64,000 nt of DNA, taken from an uncultured Clostridia bacterium (lineage in GTDB: Bacteria > Bacillota > Clostridia > Oscillospirales > Ruminococcaceae). Both the position numbers and the translations under genes were made by a program. The notes under the pieces are model-generated. The model did not search any database and was not told the origin of the DNA. It saw nothing but the letters and a program-made list of their open reading frames with translations. This document shows, piece after piece, positions 51,184 to 60,940 of the stretch (position 1 is the first letter of the stretch; the number at the start of each line of letters is the position of its first letter). The stretch covers positions 1-64,000 of the forward strand of contig CANQRG010000004.1 in assembly GCA_947626165.1 (NCBI GenBank), in the 5' to 3' direction.

Positions 51184-52545
51184 ATGAGTATAGAAAATAA
51201 ATACAAAATATCGGATATTAAAATAAAAATTCCTTACCAGGCAGAAAAAGTTATTGATATTCTTGAAGCTAGCGGCTTTGAAGCATACTGCGTAGGCGGC
51301 TGTGTGCGTGATTCTCTTATGAAAAAAGAACCTGCCGACTGGGATATCTGTACAAGCTGCGAGCCTGAAAATCTGAAAGACATTTTTTCCTGTTATAAAA
51401 TAATAGAAACAGGCTTAAAACACGGAACAATCACAGTTGTGAGCGACAGTATGCAGATTGAGATTACAACCTTCAGAAAGGATTTAAGCTATTGCGATCA
51501 CCGTCACCCTGAAAGCGTTGAATTTGTTTCCAGCCTTAAGGAAGATCTTTCAAGGCGTGATTTTACGGTCAATTCACTTGCTTACAACAATAAATCAGGG
51601 CTTATAGATTATTTCGGCGGACTTAATGATATTGAAAACAAAATAATCCGCTGTGTCGGAGAGCCGTATACTCGCTTTGAAGAAGACGCTCTGAGAATAC
51701 TTCGTGCTTTAAGGTTTGCATCAACGCTCAAATTTGAAATTGATGCGAAAACAAAATCTGCTATATACAAAAAAGCAGAACTGCTTAGCTTTGTGTCCAA
51801 AGAACGTATTCGGGACGAGCTTTTAAAACTTCTCACAGGAGAGAATGTGTTATCCGTTTTACTTGAATATAAAGAGATTATTTTTTCTATAATACCTGAG
51901 CTGAGAAAATGCGATTTAACGCCTCAGAACACACCTCATCACTGCTATAATGTTTATGAACACACAGCGCACTCGGTTTCAAATATCGAGCCTTTGCCTT
52001 ATCTGCGTATGACAATGCTACTTCATGATATTGGCAAGCCGAACACTCTAAAAACCGACAAGCAAGGAATTTCACACTTTAAAACTCATCCGTATGTAGG
52101 CAAGCAATTGGCTGAGAAAATATTACACTGTCTAAGATTTTCAAATAAAGATATAAATTATATTTGCAATCTTATCGAACAACACGACAACAGATTTCCG
52201 GCAAATGAAAAGTCGGTAAAGAAATTTATATCAAAATACGGCAAGGATTTTTTCAAAGACTATATAAAGATAAGAAAAGCTGATACATTAGCGCAGTCTA
52301 AATATATGCGTGAAGATAAACTTAGAACAATCAGCGAAGTAAAGAATATAGGTGACAAGGTTATAAAATCAAATGTACCGCTTAATTTAAAAGACCTCGA
52401 AATAAACGGAAACGATCTTATTGAAATGGGCTTTGCAGGTGATGTTATAGGAAAAATCCTGAATGAAATTCTCACACTTGTATTGGAGAATAAACTCAAA
52501 AACACAAAAAGCGAGCTAATGAATTTCGCAAGAAAAGGACTTTAA
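51184..52545 (+). CDS. cca: CCA-adding tRNA nucleotidyltransferase
   Basis: The 453-residue enzyme adds or repairs the 3' CCA of tRNA. It has CVGGCVRDSLMKKEPADWDICTS near residue 37 (the class II catalytic Asp-x-Asp), RRDFTVNSLAYN near 124 and an HD-type domain with LLHDIGKP near 279. Class II poly(A) polymerases are similar, so a partial A-adding role is possible. AGGTG lies just before the ATG. It follows the YoaK gene closely. Confidence 0.85.
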   Translation: MSIENKYKISDIKIKIPYQAEKVIDILEASGFEAYCVGGCVRDSLMKKEPADWDICTSCEPENLKDIFSCYKIIETGLKHGTITVVSDSMQIEITTFRKDLSYCDHRHPESVEFVSSLKEDLSRRDFTVNSLAYNNKSGLIDYFGGLNDIENKIIRCVGEPYTRFEEDALRILRALRFASTLKFEIDAKTKSAIYKKAELLSFVSKERIRDELLKLLTGENVLSVLLEYKEIIFSIIPELRKCDLTPQNTPHHCYNVYEHTAHSVSNIEPLPYLRMTMLLHDIGKPNTLKTDKQGISHFKTHPYVGKQLAEKILHCLRFSNKDINYICNLIEQHDNRFPANEKSVKKFISKYGKDFFKDYIKIRKADTLAQSKYMREDKLRTISEVKNIGDKVIKSNVPLNLKDLEINGNDLIEMGFAGDVIGKILNEILTLVLENKLKNTKSELMNFARKGL

Positions 52546-52643
52546 ACTTAACGCTTTGTTTAATGTGCCTTTAACTGCCAATAATTAATTTGATAGCTGT
52601 CGGGTCATCCCGATTGTTAATAAATTTACAGGAGGAAAAAATT

Positions 52644-53195
52644 ATGAGCGACACAAAAAAATTAAAGGGTTCAAAAACGGAGGCAAATCTATTTGCGGCA
52701 TTCGCAGGAGAATCTCAAGCGTACACAAAGTACGGCTACTATGCTAAAAAAGCTAAATCCGACGGATATGTGCAAATCGGAAAGCTTTTTGAAGAAACCG
52801 CCAACAACGAAAAAGCGCACGCTAAAATTTGGTTCAAGCTTATAAATGACGGAACTATGCCAGGCACTGAAAAAAATCTTACCGACGCTGCCGCAGGTGA
52901 AAACTACGAGTGGACAGATATGTATGCAGGCTTTGCAAAGACCGCCAAAGAGGAAGGCTTTGACCAAATAGCATTCTTATTTGAGAAGGTAGCGGAGATT
53001 GAAAAGACTCACGAAGAAAGGTTCAGAAAGCTGCTTGCAAACATAGAGGGCGACTGCGTATTCTCAAAAGACGGCGACGTTATCTGGGAATGTTCCAACT
53101 GCGGACATATTGTTGTAGGTAAGAAAGCACCGGAGATTTGTCCTGTATGTGCACATCCCAAGTCATACTTTGAGGTTAAAGCAGAAAACTATTAA
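52644..53195 (+). CDS. rbr: Rubrerythrin
   Basis: The 183-residue protein removes peroxide in anaerobes. The diiron domain has the paired motifs [13 protein letters not shown] and [14 protein letters not shown]. The C-terminal rubredoxin domain has CSNCGH...CPVCAHP for one iron. The start at 52644 follows GGAGG; a longer upstream frame is not used. A small TCGGG/CCCGA stem lies about 35 bases before the start. It marks a strict anaerobe that meets oxygen or peroxide. Confidence 0.95.
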   Translation: MSDTKKLKGSKTEANLFAAFAGESQAYTKYGYYAKKAKSDGYVQIGKLFEETANNEKAHAKIWFKLINDGTMPGTEKNLTDAAAGENYEWTDMYAGFAKTAKEEGFDQIAFLFEKVAEIEKTHEERFRKLLANIEGDCVFSKDGDVIWECSNCGHIVVGKKAPEICPVCAHPKSYFEVKAENY

Positions 53196-53218
53196 ACAAC
53201 AACTCAATATCAATCAAA

Positions 53219-53258
53219 AAAGCCTGATGACAGAACAACTCTGCCGTCAGGCTTTTAA
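53219..53258. terminator. Bidirectional terminator between rbr and the deacetylase
   Basis: AAGCCTGATG and CGTCAGGCTT with inner CAGA/TCTG form a long stem, flanked by AAAA and TTTTAA. Confidence 0.8.
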
Positions 53259-53276
53259 TATTAATAATGGTCTAAT

Positions 53277-54350
53277 CTATTTGATTTCTCTGTAAACCTC
53301 ACCGTTTTTTAACTTTATTCCTTTATACTCTGCAAGCTCAGAAACGGTAACTATCTGATATCCCTTTTGCTTTAGCGCAGGAATAATTTTCAAAACTGCG
53401 TCTTTTGTAGAACGATATATATCGTGCATAAGTATAATATCTCCGTCGCCGACACTGTTCATAACATTATCGAATGTTTTTGAAGAACTCAATGTCGCCC
53501 AGTCACGGGTATCGACATTCCAAGTTACTATTGGCTTTTTTATTACCTTTTTTACCTTTGAATTTACCGCCCCATACGGAGGACGTACAAGAGTAGCTTT
53601 ACGTCCAATAATCTTTTTAATACGCTTGTCTGTTTTATTTATCTCGCTTTTAATTTCCTTTTTAGATAAAACAGTGAGGTTAGTATGGTCAAACGTATGA
53701 CTTCCTATCTCGCACCCTATCAGATCCGCCTTTTTTAAAGAAGATTTGTATTTATTAACCTGCAATCCCAAAGTAAAAAATGTAGCGTGCGCATTATACT
53801 TATCCAGACATTTTAAAATTTTATTTGTATACTTGCCCGGTCCGTCGTCAAAGGTCAGAGCCACCATTTTTTTGTCTTTATCAAACCATACAAACTTTTT
53901 CTTTACCTTATTGGAAAATCCGCTGGTCAACTGACCTTCCTTCTGCTTTATAACGGCTCTCACCTTATAAATATAAGTATTACCGGTTATAATTGTTGTA
54001 TCTGTAAATATGTTTTTTTGAGTTGTGTCGATAAGAGTAAAGCCCTTTTCACCGTTGATTTTTCTGTAAATTTCGTATTCAGTACTGTTTGGAACAGCCG
54101 TATATACAAGTTTGAATCCGCTTGTATTCGGTTTCAACGTTAATTCTATCTCTGCATTTAGAAAACTATTTATGTCAATCTCTTTTTCACTTATTTCTTC
54201 AACGGCATTACCACTTACCATTTTTGCTATCGGCTGCTTTTCTGTTTTATTAACTGAAAAAACAGACATTAAAATCAATATAACCAGCAAAAATACTGCA
54301 AACACGCACGACAGTAATTTATAATTAATATTTTTAAATAATGCTTTCAT
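53277..54350 (-). CDS. Polysaccharide deacetylase (NodB domain), membrane-anchored
   Basis: The 357-residue protein has an N-terminal membrane anchor (about 10-33) and an FN3-like region (about 70-150). The NodB deacetylase domain follows with ALTFDDGPGKY (D168/D169), SHTFDHTN (H218, H222), RPPYGAVN, DTRDWATL and ILMHD. It removes acetyl groups from peptidoglycan GlcNAc or another glycan outside the cell, which can give lysozyme resistance. The catalytic and metal-binding residues are all present. AGGGAA lies before the ATG. Confidence 0.88.
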   Translation of the reverse strand: MKALFKNINYKLLSCVFAVFLLVILILMSVFSVNKTEKQPIAKMVSGNAVEEISEKEIDINSFLNAEIELTLKPNTSGFKLVYTAVPNSTEYEIYRKINGEKGFTLIDTTQKNIFTDTTIITGNTYIYKVRAVIKQKEGQLTSGFSNKVKKKFVWFDKDKKMVALTFDDGPGKYTNKILKCLDKYNAHATFFTLGLQVNKYKSSLKKADLIGCEIGSHTFDHTNLTVLSKKEIKSEINKTDKRIKKIIGRKATLVRPPYGAVNSKVKKVIKKPIVTWNVDTRDWATLSSSKTFDNVMNSVGDGDIILMHDIYRSTKDAVLKIIPALKQKGYQIVTVSELAEYKGIKLKNGEVYREIK

Positions 54351-54533
54351 ATTTCCCTAACCTTTTTCAAACCACATAGCACATTTTTTCTTTTTTCAAC
54401 ACAAAATATTTAATTCTGACATTTATCTAATATTATTATACTTCGTTTACCGCTTTAAATATACTGAATTTTATAACCAATATATTAATTAAAAAATAAC
54501 ATAATAAATATTTTTTTCTGTGGCTTTTAAATA

Positions 54534-55109
54534 TTAATTATGTGTATTTGAATACACTGTCATAGATAATCCATCATCTTTTATCAATATATCCTTTGGT
54601 AATTTAGAAAGTTTATATGTTACATAAATATGGCTAAACGAACTGGAAATACAATAAACCTGAATAATATAAATACCCCAAAACCATCCGATACCTGCTA
54701 TAAAATTAATTATTACAAATAGAGCTATAATTATTATCATAGGTGCAAATCCTGTGGCAATATATGACTTTTTATTAAAATAAATATCGCTTCCTACATA
54801 TGAAAATCCATTAGCCAAACCAATGTTAGTTTTTGTTTTAGCAAAGCACTTCAAAATTATTATAGATAATAAATTTTGCAAAACCATACAAAGTATTAGT
54901 CCTACAATTATAAATAAAAATTTTATAAAAAGAAATACTGGATAATCAAAAAACGTCGTAATAGGAACAAATATCATACCAATAACAATCATCAGTATTG
55001 CAATGACAAATACATTTATATGTATAAACATAGCTTTCTTTTTGTCATTTTTCAAATCAATCTTATAAATTTCCTCATATCCTTTAGGGAGCTTAGTTGT
55101 ATTTTTCAT
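54534..55109 (-). CDS. DUF3267-like membrane protein without HExxH
   Basis: The 191-residue protein has four membrane helices and ends KLPKDILIKDDGLSMTVY, the C-terminal signature of DUF3267 proteins. Active members carry an HExxH zinc motif in the second half of a helix; here the matching segment reads LQNLLS (residues 77-82), so all three zinc and catalytic positions are lost. It is probably a non-catalytic relative. The ATG at 55109 is preceded by GGAGG. Single-gene transcript with very AT-rich flanks. Confidence 0.65.
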   Translation of the reverse strand: MKNTTKLPKGYEEIYKIDLKNDKKKAMFIHINVFVIAILMIVIGMIFVPITTFFDYPVFLFIKFLFIIVGLILCMVLQNLLSIIILKCFAKTKTNIGLANGFSYVGSDIYFNKKSYIATGFAPMIIIIALFVIINFIAGIGWFWGIYIIQVYCISSSFSHIYVTYKLSKLPKDILIKDDGLSMTVYSNTHN

Positions 55110-55138
55110 TTTTTCCTCCACAGCTTATTTTATTGAAC

Positions 55139-55181
55139 AAAAAGCCTTCCAAAATAAATCGTATACATTTCGGAAGGCTTT
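55139..55181 (-). terminator. Terminator of the isomerase operon
   Basis: AAAGCCTTCC and GGAAGGCTTT form a 10-bp stem with a 21-base loop; on the minus strand it ends in TTTTTGTTC. Confidence 0.75.
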
Positions 55182-55228
55182 ATTGTTACTTTATTGATTT
55201 TTTATTTAAAGGTCTTTACCACTTAACC

Positions 55229-56710
55229 TTATTTAAAAGGATTCTCGCTCTTATAGAGCATTCCCTTAGGCTGGTTAAAGCCTATCTCCTCAATACCTAA
55301 GTATCTGAACACGCTGAAAATTGCCTTTCCGAAGTGACCGAACGCAACGGCTCCATGATGTGGGAAGTTGCCCTCAATCAGAACGTGACGGTAGAAACGT
55401 CCCATCTCAGGAATAGCAAATATACCGATTGCTCCGAACGAACGTGTTGCAACAGGCAGAACCTCTCCCTGAGCAATATACGAACGAAGCTTTCCGTCAG
55501 ATGTGCTTTGAAGTCTGAAGAATGTAATATCACCCGGTATAATATCTCCTTCAAGAGTACCTTGAGTAACCTCCTCAGGCAGACTTCTTGCCATAATCAT
55601 TTGGTACTTCATAGAGCAGCTTGTAAGCTTCTTTGAGCTTGTGTTACCGCAGTGGAAGCCCATAAATATATCCTTAGTCGTATAGTCGTGCTTGCCCTTG
55701 ATATCCTCGTCATATAAATCGTAAGGAACTGTGTTGTTTATATCAAGAAGCGTAACTATATCGTCGCTTACACAGGTTCCTATAAACTCGCTGAGAGCGC
55801 CGTAAATATCAACCTCGCAGGAAACAGGTATTCCTCTTGAGGTCAGACGGCTGTTTACATAGCACGGAACAAACCCAAACTGCGTTTGGAATGCAGGCCA
55901 GCATTTTCCCGCTATTGCAACGTACTTCCTATAACCCTTGTGTGTTTCGATCCAGTCTAGGAGGGTAAGCTCATACTGAGCAAGTTTTGGAAGGATCTCA
56001 GGCTTTTTATTTCCGTCTCCAAGCTCTGCTTCCATATCCTTAACTACCTCTGGAATCCTCTCGTCGCCATCATGCATTTTGTAAGCTTCAAACAAGTCAA
56101 GCTCCGAGTTCTCCTCAATTTCAACACCTAAATCAAACAGCGGTTTAATCGGAGCGTTGCACGCCATAAAGTTAAGCGGACGAGGTCCGAACGAAATGAT
56201 TTTCAAATCTTTAAGTCCGATTATCGCCCTTGCAACAGGTACAAACTCGTTTATCATATCGGCACATTCATCTGCTGTTCCGACAGGATATTCAGGTATG
56301 TAAGCCTTGATGTTTCTAAGTCTAAGGTTATAGCTTGCATTGAGCATTCCACAGTAAGCGTCTCCTCTGCCCTGACAGAGATTATCACCGCTCTCCTCAG
56401 CAGCCGCTACGAACATAGAAGGTCCGTCAAAGTGCTTTGCAAGCAGAGTTTCAGAAATCTCCGGACCGAAGTTTCCGAGATAAACGCAAAGAGCGTTGCA
56501 ACCGTTTTTCTTGATATCCTCAAGCGCCTGAACCATATGTATTTCGCTTTCTACAATACATACAGGACACTCATAAATATCGTCTGCTCCGTATTTTTCT
56601 TTGTAAGCCTTAACTAACGCTTCTCTCCTTGAAACAGAAAGGCTCTCTGGAAAGCAGTCTCTTGAAACTGCTACAATTCCGATTTTTACTTTTGGCATAT
56701 TATCAAACAT
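55229..56710 (-). CDS. L-fucose/L-arabinose isomerase-family enzyme
   Basis: The 493-residue protein belongs to the FucI/AraA-like sugar isomerases. It has KIGIVAVSRDCFPESLS at the start, ALCVYLGNFGPEISETL, CWPAFQTQFGFVPCYVNSRL near 275, and the late metal/active-site region GFHCGNTS and FPHHGAVAFGHFG. It interconverts an aldose and ketose in the cytoplasm. It is co-transcribed with the DUF4867 gene, a pairing typical of sugar isomerase loci. The exact sugar cannot be told; no kinase or aldolase is adjacent. Confidence 0.85.
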   Translation of the reverse strand: MFDNMPKVKIGIVAVSRDCFPESLSVSRREALVKAYKEKYGADDIYECPVCIVESEIHMVQALEDIKKNGCNALCVYLGNFGPEISETLLAKHFDGPSMFVAAAEESGDNLCQGRGDAYCGMLNASYNLRLRNIKAYIPEYPVGTADECADMINEFVPVARAIIGLKDLKIISFGPRPLNFMACNAPIKPLFDLGVEIEENSELDLFEAYKMHDGDERIPEVVKDMEAELGDGNKKPEILPKLAQYELTLLDWIETHKGYRKYVAIAGKCWPAFQTQFGFVPCYVNSRLTSRGIPVSCEVDIYGALSEFIGTCVSDDIVTLLDINNTVPYDLYDEDIKGKHDYTTKDIFMGFHCGNTSSKKLTSCSMKYQMIMARSLPEEVTQGTLEGDIIPGDITFFRLQSTSDGKLRSYIAQGEVLPVATRSFGAIGIFAIPEMGRFYRHVLIEGNFPHHGAVAFGHFGKAIFSVFRYLGIEEIGFNQPKGMLYKSENPFK

Positions 56711-56766
56711 TGTGATTCCTCCATATAGTATTATTTAAAAGCTAAACGCTTTTTTGACAATTACAA

Positions 56767-57405
56767 TTATTTATCAAGTCTAAGATTTTCACCTTTAAGA
56801 CCGATAAATCCGCCGTCATTTTGAACGCCCGATTCATCGTGACCGATAAGCCACTTATTTTTAGCAAACAAAAGCTTATTATCTCCTATTGACTTATCAA
56901 CGCTTCCTAAAAGGTCTGTATTAGTATCCTTAGGAAGCACAACAACGCATCTGAAGCCGTCCTTATTCGCATTACAAGGAGCATAGTGAAGCGTTGTAGC
57001 ATAAACCTCTATCATAACTCCCTTTGGAACCTTGAACATCTCCACCTTGCTTGTATCATATGTAAAGTCGTCCTCAATATCAGGCTGCCAGCCGAGCATA
57101 AGAATAAGGTCGGTCGCCGCAATATTTATCTCGCTTGAACGGTGATATTCAAGCGCATTAAGAGCATAGTTATTACCGTTGCAATACCCTATCTGACATG
57201 GAAGTCCTCCGTATACCTCAGCAATTAAAGCCTTTTTGATGTTTAGAGACTCAAGCGACGGTACGCTTGGAACATAAGCGACATCAGACGGCAGCGGAGT
57301 GTTTTCCATAGCGTCTAAAACATCGCTAAGGTTATAACCCTCGATCACTCTTCCGTATTTTTTGAATTCTGAATCAAAAACGGATCTTATCTTATAATCT
57401 GACAT
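56767..57405 (-). CDS. DUF4867 protein, cupin-like, isomerase partner
   Basis: The 212-residue protein matches DUF4867 (YKIRSVFDSEFKKYGRV, LPCQIGYCNGNNYALNALEYHRSSEINIA, TLHYAPC). It has the metal-type residues of a cupin (H and E in LEYHRSSE, H in TLHYAP). It may be a small-sugar isomerase or epimerase working on the same substrate as the next gene. It leads the two-gene operon, with GGAGG before the ATG and a promoter overlapping a palindrome upstream. Confidence 0.75.
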   Translation of the reverse strand: MSDYKIRSVFDSEFKKYGRVIEGYNLSDVLDAMENTPLPSDVAYVPSVPSLESLNIKKALIAEVYGGLPCQIGYCNGNNYALNALEYHRSSEINIAATDLILMLGWQPDIEDDFTYDTSKVEMFKVPKGVMIEVYATTLHYAPCNANKDGFRCVVVLPKDTNTDLLGSVDKSIGDNKLLFAKNKWLIGHDESGVQNDGGFIGLKGENLRLDK

Positions 57406-57483
57406 ACAACAATCCTCCTAGATTACAATAACACTTTACATATATAAAATGTTACAGTTGTTCAAACAAATTTACCAAACATA

Positions 57484-57519
57484 ATTATACCATTTATAAC
57501 TTATTTCGTCAACGAAATA
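57484..57519 (-). promoter_or_regulatory. Promoter of the isomerase operon with operator-like palindrome
   Basis: On the minus strand, TTGACG and a perfect TATAAT are 17 bases apart. The -35 lies in the middle of a palindrome, TATTTCG-TCAA-CGAAATA (57502-57519). A regulator bound there would block polymerase. The regulator is not in the window. Confidence 0.65.
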
Positions 57520-57620
57520 CCAAATGAAATATTGCACTAAAATTTATTGATATTTTTGTAAAATATGATAACCTTTTTAAACCAAAACATAACAATACCA
57601 AAAATGCAGGAATTTTTAAT

Positions 57621-59924
57621 CTATTTTACCTCTCTGCCGCAGAAAAGACCTCTTGAGCCTGTTGCTATATAGAATGTGCCGAACTCCCTAGGGTCTCCCG
57701 AAATACTTATTACCGTACCGAAATGCTGGTTATCTTCGCTTAAAAGCTCAAAGCTGTTTCCGTAATCACAGCTTCTCCAAAAGCCGTATTTGCCGTCTAT
57801 AACTCCGCTTGTGTATATCGCAGGAGCATCTGAACCCTCTTTCGGCTTGCCAAAGCCTACTCCGAGTGTAAAATCATTTGGTTTTGTAATGCGAACGCAG
57901 TCTACTGATTTAGACGCATCATCAAATTTCAAACGCCAAAGTCCGGCAGGTCCAAAAGATACCCAAAGAGTTTTTTCCTTACCGCTTTCTGCTCTTACCT
58001 CAATTTTGCGCAGCTTTAACTTCTCTCTGCTTTGCGGCTTTTCAAACACTTCACTCGGAGTACACTCATAAAAGGTTTTACCCTTATCAGTGCTTATAAA
58101 CATCAAAGACCCTTTATTAACAGCCATAAATATATCAGGATTTACCTTGTCCGCCAAAATATATAAAGGAACAGGCTCTGCTTCATAGTCACATTTTCCG
58201 ATAAAAACAGATTTACCCCACGTTTTTCCCTCGTCATCTGTGTAAACAACGCTATCGCTTAAAAATTCGTGCTGTTGAGCTATTGCCCAGATTATTCTTT
58301 TGCCGTCTGCTGATAATGCCGCCCAGCCAGAATCTATATTAGGTTTTTTTATATTATCACAAAGTTTGTCTATCTTATCGTTCAGTCCATAAGGAAAGCC
58401 TAAGTGTCTCCATGTTCTGCATTGGTCGTGAGAAATAATAACTCCTCCGACTGTTTCTCCTGTCCAGTTTCCTCTCGGAGTTGCAACTACGACTTTGGGG
58501 TTTTCATCAGTGAAATCAGCGTTAAGGCAGGTTATATATCTGTCTCCGTTATCGTTTGCAAATGAGTTCTCAGGGATTTCATCAACGCTTGAAAACGCAA
58601 ATCCCCCTAAATCTCCCACGATATCAATACACCTTATTTCACCCTTTGGAGGACTGTATACATTTATATGAACGGTCTCCTCCATACCCTCGCAAAGAGG
58701 CTCCCACTCAACTGTGCCGCCGTTTTCAGACGCAGTTAAATTCTTTGATACAAAAACACCCGTACCTGTATTAAACACCGCCATATCAGGGTCAAAAGGA
58801 TTAATTTTTATATCGCTCATCCAATGCACTAAAAGCCTTCCCGAATTATACTCAGGCTTCATATACGGCACTGTAAAATTCATTTTACCGACGCTTAAAT
58901 TATATAAGATCTGTTTCCAGCTATCGCCGTTGTCGAAGCTTATGTAAACGCTGTTAGGGTGAGATTCACCTATCTCAGATAAAACAAGCATACCGTTACA
59001 AAAATCCACACCGCTCAGTCCCACGCCTAAGACATTTTTAGGCGTAATATCCTTTTGCTTGTTTTCAATTATCCTGCCCTGCTTGTCGAGCTCGTATCTG
59101 AATATTCTTCCGCTTACGATTTCAGCCGAATCACAGGTGTACCTGTATGGCTCTTTATCCTTTCCCGTCTGGCTGAAGGTTACATAAAAATACCGCTTGC
59201 CGGTCTTTTTATCAGTGCCGAATGAACTTCTCTGGGCAACAAACCCTGCTAAAGCAGATTTCAAAGAAGTATCCGCCTCCGGCTGAGTTACCTTAAAAAA
59301 GCTCTCTCCGTTATCATATGAAGCGTAAAGCGAATGTCCTCTGAATTTTTGACCGTCCTTGTAAGAGATATTTCCGCCTCCGCTTGTTCCTACAAAAACT
59401 GTGCGGCTTTCTCCCGACTGAACAGCGTTTATAAAGGTCAAATTAGTTTCTCCGTTTACATCAAGATTATCCCAGCTATCGCCCTCGTCTCTTGACCGCA
59501 AAAGACCCGACGATTGAGAGGCAAAAAACAAATCGTAACCGATTTTAATTAATCGCTCACCTGTTGCCCTGCCCATACAGTTTCCGTGAATACCGCACGG
59601 AATAGGTTTTATTTCAAAGCTCTCACCCTTATTATGACTTATGCAAAGCTCACCTTTTTTATGATCTCCGCAAGCAATATACAAAGCGTTCTCGTCGTTT
59701 TCGTCCAAAGCGACAGACAAAGGATAGCACTGATTTGGCTCTACCGACGTAACGCTGTCAATGAGGGATATCCACTTTCTGTTTTTAAAATCGAACCTGT
59801 AAACTCCGCCTATATCGGTTCTTGCGTAAAGAATGTTTGGCGTTTTATTATGAAAAACAAAGCCTGTTACAAATCCTCCGCCGCCTATCTTGAAATTCTT
59901 ATATTCATACTTGACTTTATTCAT
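57621..59924 (-). CDS. GH74-like beta-propeller glycosidase (BNR/Asp-box), cytoplasmic
   Basis: The 767-residue protein starts KYEYKNFKIGGGGFVTGF and ILYARTDIGGVYRFD, the opening of GH74 xyloglucanases; the aspartate in ARTDIGG is a catalytic position in that family. Several BNR/Asp-box repeats follow (SHNKGESFE, SRDEGDSWDNL, SFDNGDSWKQI). GH74 enzymes cut xyloglucan chains or oligosaccharides. There is no signal peptide, so it should act on imported oligosaccharides. The second ATG is chosen because GAGG lies at normal distance from it. It is last in a likely four-gene transcript. Confidence 0.75.
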   Translation of the reverse strand: MNKVKYEYKNFKIGGGGFVTGFVFHNKTPNILYARTDIGGVYRFDFKNRKWISLIDSVTSVEPNQCYPLSVALDENDENALYIACGDHKKGELCISHNKGESFEIKPIPCGIHGNCMGRATGERLIKIGYDLFFASQSSGLLRSRDEGDSWDNLDVNGETNLTFINAVQSGESRTVFVGTSGGGNISYKDGQKFRGHSLYASYDNGESFFKVTQPEADTSLKSALAGFVAQRSSFGTDKKTGKRYFYVTFSQTGKDKEPYRYTCDSAEIVSGRIFRYELDKQGRIIENKQKDITPKNVLGVGLSGVDFCNGMLVLSEIGESHPNSVYISFDNGDSWKQILYNLSVGKMNFTVPYMKPEYNSGRLLVHWMSDIKINPFDPDMAVFNTGTGVFVSKNLTASENGGTVEWEPLCEGMEETVHINVYSPPKGEIRCIDIVGDLGGFAFSSVDEIPENSFANDNGDRYITCLNADFTDENPKVVVATPRGNWTGETVGGVIISHDQCRTWRHLGFPYGLNDKIDKLCDNIKKPNIDSGWAALSADGKRIIWAIAQQHEFLSDSVVYTDDEGKTWGKSVFIGKCDYEAEPVPLYILADKVNPDIFMAVNKGSLMFISTDKGKTFYECTPSEVFEKPQSREKLKLRKIEVRAESGKEKTLWVSFGPAGLWRLKFDDASKSVDCVRITKPNDFTLGVGFGKPKEGSDAPAIYTSGVIDGKYGFWRSCDYGNSFELLSEDNQHFGTVISISGDPREFGTFYIATGSRGLFCGREVK

Positions 59925-59946
59925 AAACATAACCTCTTTTGCAATA

Positions 59947-60924
59947 TTATGAATACTTTTTATATTTCAAGTCCAAACCGGCTTCTTTACGGTTTACGAT
60001 ATAAATCCCAACGCTTACTAAAATAAGCGATAAAACAGCCGATATTCCGAAAGACTCGGTTTCACCCAGAAAAATAACCGAAAAAACTGAACCGAATACA
60101 GGATTTAAAAATCCGTAAACAGTGACCTTAGAGACAGAATTGTATTTTAAAAGTACAGACCAAAGGCTATATGCAACTGCTGAAAGAAGCGCTAAATATA
60201 TGAGCATAAACACAGCTCTAACGGAAGTTATTTTTAGTGTTCCGCCGAAAATCATTCCTACTATTGTCATAACTGCGCCGCCGAAAATAAACTGCCAACC
60301 GCTTAACAGTATCGGACTTGTCACATCAGAATACCTTTTCATAAACACAGAAGACATAGCATAACCTAATGCGGATAGCAGAATAAATCCTTCGCCTGTA
60401 AGTTTAAACTGAAAGTCAAGTCCGTTTAAATTAATAAGTATTACCCCGACAAAGCCTATAAGACTTCCAATTATTTTTGCAGACATTATCTTTTCAAGTC
60501 TGAATACTATGCACGAAACAAAAAGTGCAATAAACACGCTTGCTCCGTCGAGCACAGACGCTTTAACTCCCGTTGTATGCGAAAGACCAATATAGAAAAA
60601 CAAATACTGAATTATCGTCTGAAACATAGCAAGAACAACTATCTTGCCGGCTGATTTTCTGTTGGGCAGCAGAGGTCTTTTCTCTATAATACTTCCTATC
60701 AAAACTGTAAAGACGCCTGCTAAGAAAAACCGTATTCCTGCAAATAAGATCTGTGAAAACGGATCGTTATTCCCTATTTCAAAAAGTCTGTAGCCTATTT
60801 TAATACACGGAAAAGCGCTTCCCCATAATGCACAGCATATCATTGCAATTAAAGCTACAACTATTGTATTTGACATAATGCTTTGCTTTTTATTTTCTTT
60901 TGTAAAATTCTTTTTATCTGTCAT
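59947..60924 (-). CDS. EamA/DMT-family transporter
   Basis: The 325-residue protein has ten membrane helices in two EamA repeats (ALWGSAFPCIKIGYRL near 35, SALGYAMSSVFMKRY near 183, then YGFLNPVFGSVFSVIFLGE). Such transporters move amino acids, nucleotide sugars or other metabolites. It lies 22 bases upstream of the GH74-like gene and 16 bases downstream of the PIG-L gene, so they are probably one operon. The substrate is unknown. Confidence 0.85.
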   Translation of the reverse strand: MTDKKNFTKENKKQSIMSNTIVVALIAMICCALWGSAFPCIKIGYRLFEIGNNDPFSQILFAGIRFFLAGVFTVLIGSIIEKRPLLPNRKSAGKIVVLAMFQTIIQYLFFYIGLSHTTGVKASVLDGASVFIALFVSCIVFRLEKIMSAKIIGSLIGFVGVILINLNGLDFQFKLTGEGFILLSALGYAMSSVFMKRYSDVTSPILLSGWQFIFGGAVMTIVGMIFGGTLKITSVRAVFMLIYLALLSAVAYSLWSVLLKYNSVSKVTVYGFLNPVFGSVFSVIFLGETESFGISAVLSLILVSVGIYIVNRKEAGLDLKYKKYS

Positions 60925-60940
60925 TTAAACTATCTCCGAA

